Source: Heterotrichella gracilis (taxonomy: Eukaryota > Sar > Xanthophyceae > Tribonematales > Xanthonemataceae). From it: a stretch of DNA of 64,000 nucleotides. The stretch's first letter is position 1; each line of letters begins with the position of its first letter. Below, piece after piece: positions 59,590 through 64,000 of the stretch. The translations under genes and the position numbers were made by a program. The notes under the pieces were generated by a model, which did not search any database, was not told the DNA's origin, and worked only from the letters and a program-made list of their open reading frames with translations. The DNA lies in the NCBI GenBank assembly GCA_032358255.1, contig JAULBX010016415.1:26554-90553 (forward strand). The letters are read 5' to 3'.

Positions 59590-62500
59590 TCATCTGTCCA
59601 GCTCCAGCCCCCCGCTGACCGTCTTTGTGAAGGCGTTCATTGCCTTGGTGAGCGGCACCACCCCCTGGCAACCCCACCTGGCCTCAAGCTTGCGCACCAC
59701 CAGGCACATGAAACCCTCCAGGGCCTCGTCAAGGGGGGTGTCACAGGAGTCCATGAGGTGCGATACGCGGGGGGCGGAGGGGGAGGAGGCTAGGGACCCG
59801 GTGCTTGCCTCCACTGCCAGGCCCATGAGGGCGGATGCAGCGCGCAGGGCGCCGATGGCTGTGCTCACGCGAGGGGCCAGGGTGGAGCCTGCGGTGGGGG
59901 TGGAGGGTGAATTGGGGGTGGTACGCCGCCACTGCTGCGGCCACACAATTGTATGCCATTGATGCCAAATGGCATCTATAAGGAATTTATAAGTTCTAAT
60001 GATGTAATTCAATCGTTATTTATAGTTGTTGTACGTCATGTACCCTACCTTTCCTTGCGGCCATCATGAGCATTGGCGAGAGTGCAATTGAGGGCCTGGC
60101 TGAGGGGGGCGTGGAACTGGCAGGCGTGGCGCTGTGGGATGCAAAAGGGGAGGGTCCTGATGAGGCTGATGCCAGGGAGGCGAAGGAGTGGGAGAGGAGG
60201 GAGTGGCGCGCATGCATGTTGCATGCCCACAGCTGAGCTAGGCGGCAGATGGCCTGCGGGGAAGGGATGGTGTGGGAGTTGGGTTGGGTGGGAGGAAATC
60301 TGCCATACGCAACCGCTGGCCCTTCTCAAATTGCCAGTAACGCATTGAGGGCCCTTCTGGTTTAGATGTTCACAGAGGGGCACTGCCCCAAACCCTAATT
60401 CTGACCCTAACCACCTAGTTGAAGATGGCAAAGGCCACCATGGTGCACACCACACCACACCATACCATTCCCTGCACTTTGTCCCACCTCCATAAAATCC
60501 ACAAATGTGAGGGACACCACCCTCTGCCTGCGCTGCAGCTCATCTATTGCCAAGGTCTGGCTCCACTTGAAGATCAGCTTGGCCTCGCGCTTGGTGGGGG
60601 CGCCTGAGGGGAGGGGAATGGTGAAGGGATTGGATGCATGTGCACCACACATATGGTAATATTCGTTTTTGTGGTACCCACTAATTACAGCAACCGCCCA
60701 GCAGATTATTCAATCAAATTGATTTCTTTTTGCATTCGAAGCCGTGCACTGCAATGTGCTAACCGCTGGTGCAATGGCAAGCTAGTGACCTGCTGCCCCC
60801 GTGACAACAATGGATACTTCCATATCAGCCATAGTTTTCTGTAAATATTAAAATGTAGTGGTGCACTGGCAAGCTAGTGACCTGCTGGCAGCAGTGCGCA
60901 CATGACAACGCGCCTCCTCCGTGTCATGCAAACGAGCGCACACCCACCTAACGGCCCTTCTTTCCCTGTCCACCCCCTCCTATCCCCTTCCACTTACCCT
61001 CCTTGTGCGGTGCCTTGTAGTTGTCCGGCCCCAGGAAGCCCATTGACTCCAGCATTGTCAGCCAGTGCTCCTGCCACATCCACTTGGTGCGCTGACGGGC
61101 CTTGGCGCAGCGGAACAGGGCAAGCAGCAGGGGATGGTGGCGCTGCAGCGGGGGGAGGAGGGGGTTTATGAGCGGGAAATGAGGGGAGGATGGGGCAAGG
61201 CAGGGGGTGGTTGCGCTGCAGGTGGGGGGTCATGAATATCAGCTCAGTGAAGAAAGGCTATGTACTTTTCTTTTATCACCCTCTCAATCTGCCAGCGGCT
61301 GCTTTTGTACCTTTGAAGGTCAACTTACATAACAATGCACACTGTGCATTGGTGACCAATGCACCTCTAACACCTCCTAAAGCCTGAACACTTCATCCTA
61401 AGCCCCACTCCCCAATCCCCAACTCAATACCACCCCCTCCCCACCCACCTTGAGCACCTCGCTGACCCCCTGGTTGTACAGCCGCTCCCTCCTGAAGGTG
61501 TCGGGGTCATGCAGCGCCTCCGGGGGCAGGTTGGGCAGCAGGTGGCCATCAATGAGCAGGGACAGTGCGTCCGCTGGGTTGTCCGCGCCCCCCCCGCGCA
61601 TGTACTTGGTGATGGCCAGGCGCAGGAACACCTCGTACCACTCAAACCTGGGGGGGGCAGGGGCGAGCGCTGGGAATCATAATTGGCAAAAACAAATTGA
61701 AGAAAACGACAATACTTACAAATTTTTCATGAAGGACTTTCTTTAAGAAAATCACATCACATACTGTGCGGAAACTTTGTGTTGTCAAATCCAATACTTT
61801 CAATTAAAAAAACAAGCAAATAAATTACTTAATGAACAAATTTATTATATGTATACAGTCCACTTTCCCCCACCTCATGAGCGCATCGTCGTCGTTCTCG
61901 TCTGCATCCGCTGTGTCCTTATCCTCCTCAAAGTTGGTGGCAACAAACACGTTGTGCAGGTCGGCCAGCCTGCATGCACCCTTGCCACCCGGGCCAGTCT
62001 CGCCCAGCTTGCACTCCACTAGGAAAGCGTGGTAGGCGTTGGACTTCATGGAGAATGTGACCTCCCCTGGAGCCATGGGCACACGGGGTTGAAATTAAAT
62101 CACAATGATTATCCTCATGATACAGAGTTGGGATGGCATGCAGCGGACAGAGAGAATGCACGTGTGCCCACATGGTTTGGCAACCCTTCCAGGCCTACGC
62201 CTGACCATGCACTGCAGTTGGAGAAGCATCACCGCGGAGCTCATCCCCCTACACCATTCACCCCAATTTCATCCGCCAGCGTATCCCATATGGGATATCC
62301 CTAAGTTGCAAAAGCTAGCCCCGTTCCCTTCCCCCATACCCACCTGTGTCCTTCTGCGTCATGCAGTAGTAGGAGAAGGTGGCATTGAGCAGGTCCTGGT
62401 GGTCCTCCAGTGCCTGGCGCGCCTCCTCCAGTGCCACCTCCACCTCCTCCCCGCTGATTGACTCCCCACTCACCCCCCTGGCATCGGCCAGCGCCCCCGC

Positions 62501-63884
62501 GATGAGCTTGCACACCATGCGCTTGTCCGACACGCGCGACCAGTCGGCGGCAAACTGGCGGGGGGCGGCACTGCGGGTGGGGAGCGATAGGGGGTTGAGG
62601 TGGGGAGGGATGTGAGGGTGAGGTGGGGAGGGTGCAGCATGTGTGCATGGATCACATTTGCATGGAACACAAGGGATCGGCTGGTGCACAATAGAAATAG
62701 AAATGGAATAATAATGTACCCGTCGTGGCTCAGAAAGCTGGTGCACAAGTTGGCTGGGGATACTGCTGGGGATAGTGCTGGGGGCCCGGCGCCAATTGGA
62801 GAAAAATGGCTGTAAAACAGCCGGGAAATGCAGGCGTGTACGCTCCACAATGCTTGTAACATTTTGATACATGCCGTGCCGATTGAAACCTAGGCCCAGG
62901 CTGCGTGCACACATATTGATGCAGCACTGGCAATTGCTTAGGGTTGAACCTAAACCCCACGCAAACAGGCAGCATTGCGCCATCACCCCCATTAAGAAAT
63001 AATAATAATATACCTTAAGAAATTGGCAAACGTGAGTGGTAAACACAGTTGGCATATCCATTGTCTGCCCACCCCCCGTCATCCCTCCTCACCTTTCATC
63101 GTAGAAGTCCCTTGCATCCGCTTCCTTCCTCCTTGGGCCAAACACCGATGTGTCCAGGGTCCAAGCAGGGGGAAGCAGGCTGGAGTGGCGGGAGGTGGGG
63201 CGGGCGCCGCCGGTGTACTGCAATGGCATGAGGGAAAGGACATGACTACACCAGAAGTGAGGCGAGTGCATGTGTACACCTTGAAAACATTTCACAAACC
63301 TCAAAAACGCTTTTGTGCATATTATAGCTTTGAATGAGATAACAAGTTTCTAAAACTGCTTTAAGCTGTAGAGATTTTGTAATTCAGCAACAGTGTAAGA
63401 CACTGCAGTGCACATCAGGACATGTTGCATCATTGGCATTCTCACCTTGACCCTCGCGAGCTGTGGGTGGCGGTAGAATGGCCTGCAGCAGCGCAGCTGG
63501 GAGATGGCAATCTTCACAGCTCGGGAACCTGGGACACACAAAACATTTGGCAAATCTTTGCAACACACGGCAGGGGTGCGTGCCTCGTGCCATTTTTTTA
63601 TTATTGTGTCGTGGACGCTCAGCGACAACCATGTCCATCAGCAACACTGATGCTTTAGAGGAGAGGCCTACAACAACCTTCATCCACATACAACCAATTA
63701 AGCAACCAACTAACCAAACGTATTTAATAAAAGCAAGCATTTTGTTTTACTTTGACCTGCCCACTGTAGTTGCGCCTGTTCTGCGCACCTGGCCTTGCCC
63801 CTGTCCGCCTGCGCTTTGCCCCTGCAGTGACCGCCGCCGCCCTGAGCCCCGCCTCAAAGCCACTGGCCTCCTCCTCGTTGAAAC
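59590..63884 (-). CDS. unrecognised conserved multi-exon protein, 5' end outside window
   Basis: Ten phase-consistent exons, read leftwards: 63884-63789, 63528-63446, 63217-63093, 62570-62344, 62066-61874, 61647-61449, 61142-60998, 60603-60488, 60253-60049, 59888-59590 (TGA), about 562 codons; exon 63884 needs an upstream exon off the right edge. Blocks that look conserved are GFNEEEASGFEAGLRAA, CCRPFYRHPQLARVK, WTLDTSVFGPRRKEADARDF, SNAYHAFLVECKLGE, FEWYEVFLRLAITKYMRGG, LLIDGHLLPNLPPEALHDPD, FRRERLYNQGVSEVLK and VVSLTFVDFMEAICRLAQLW, with a long acidic run (EEDKDTADADENDDDALM). The FEWYEVFLRLA- and FVDFMEAICRLA-like helices recall EF-hand-related repeats of flagellar-associated proteins, but I cannot name a family. 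No signal peptide or membrane segment is visible in this part. Confidence 0.75.
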
Positions 63885-64000
63885 CTGCGGGGTTGCACCT
63901 ACAGGCATGGGCGAGGGTGTTAGGGTTTTAGGGTTGAAGTGTGGGTTCCAACATAAACGTTTTAAACCAGGCTTAATCAGGGTCATGTTCCATGCCCTAT

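Noticed and set aside
1-64000. CRISPR arrays, bacterial operons, prophage or integron structures
   Set aside because: No spaced repeats or operon-like gene packing; the genes are intron-rich and eukaryotic throughout.

Overview
The window looks like nuclear DNA of a green alga (Chlorophyta, probably a volvocine or related chlorophycean). The genes are split into many short exons with GT/AG introns (donors mostly GTGAG, GTGCG or GTGGG; acceptors CAG). The protein set is plant/algal: myo-inositol oxygenase, a SEX4-type phosphoglucan phosphatase, an SRR1 protein, and secreted proteins with SPPPP-type hydroxyproline-rich linkers typical of algal walls and extracellular matrix. Exon boundaries were read by eye from splice motifs, phase and family similarity. 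Every complete model sums to a whole number of codons, but there is no transcript evidence.

Left part (1-11.6 kb): a myo-inositol oxygenase gene (minus, 3' end outside the window) lies head to head with a complete SEX4-like gene (plus, 373 aa), followed by a BTB/BACK-domain gene (plus, 494 aa).

Middle part (11.1-42.3 kb): a segmental tandem duplication. It carries three paralogues (A, B, C; all minus) of a large secreted protein: signal peptide, predicted beta-propeller-like region, proline-rich linker and a C-terminal PAN/Apple-like cysteine module. At the internal junction (about 30,967-31,160) a severed copy of the last exons of the downstream FIST-LON gene abuts a severed copy of the last exons of the upstream BTB gene. 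This gives the order BTB - A - B - LON' | BTB' - C - FIST-LON. A and C read cleanly. B has a 5-nt deletion and a phase change that only alternative splice sites can absorb.

Right part (41.8-64 kb): a FIST-LON gene (minus, apparent fusion), an unrecognised 542-aa coiled-coil gene (minus), an SRR1 gene (plus, 313 aa), a NOP16 ribosome-biogenesis gene (plus, 185 aa), and the 3' part of an unrecognised multi-exon gene (minus) running off the right edge.

The single-copy genes are functionally mixed (inositol and starch metabolism, ubiquitin-adaptor type, light/clock signalling, ribosome assembly), as usual in a eukaryotic chromosome. The coherent story is the local expansion and divergence of the secreted propeller/PAN family, with several small foldback and palindromic elements in its introns and flanks.
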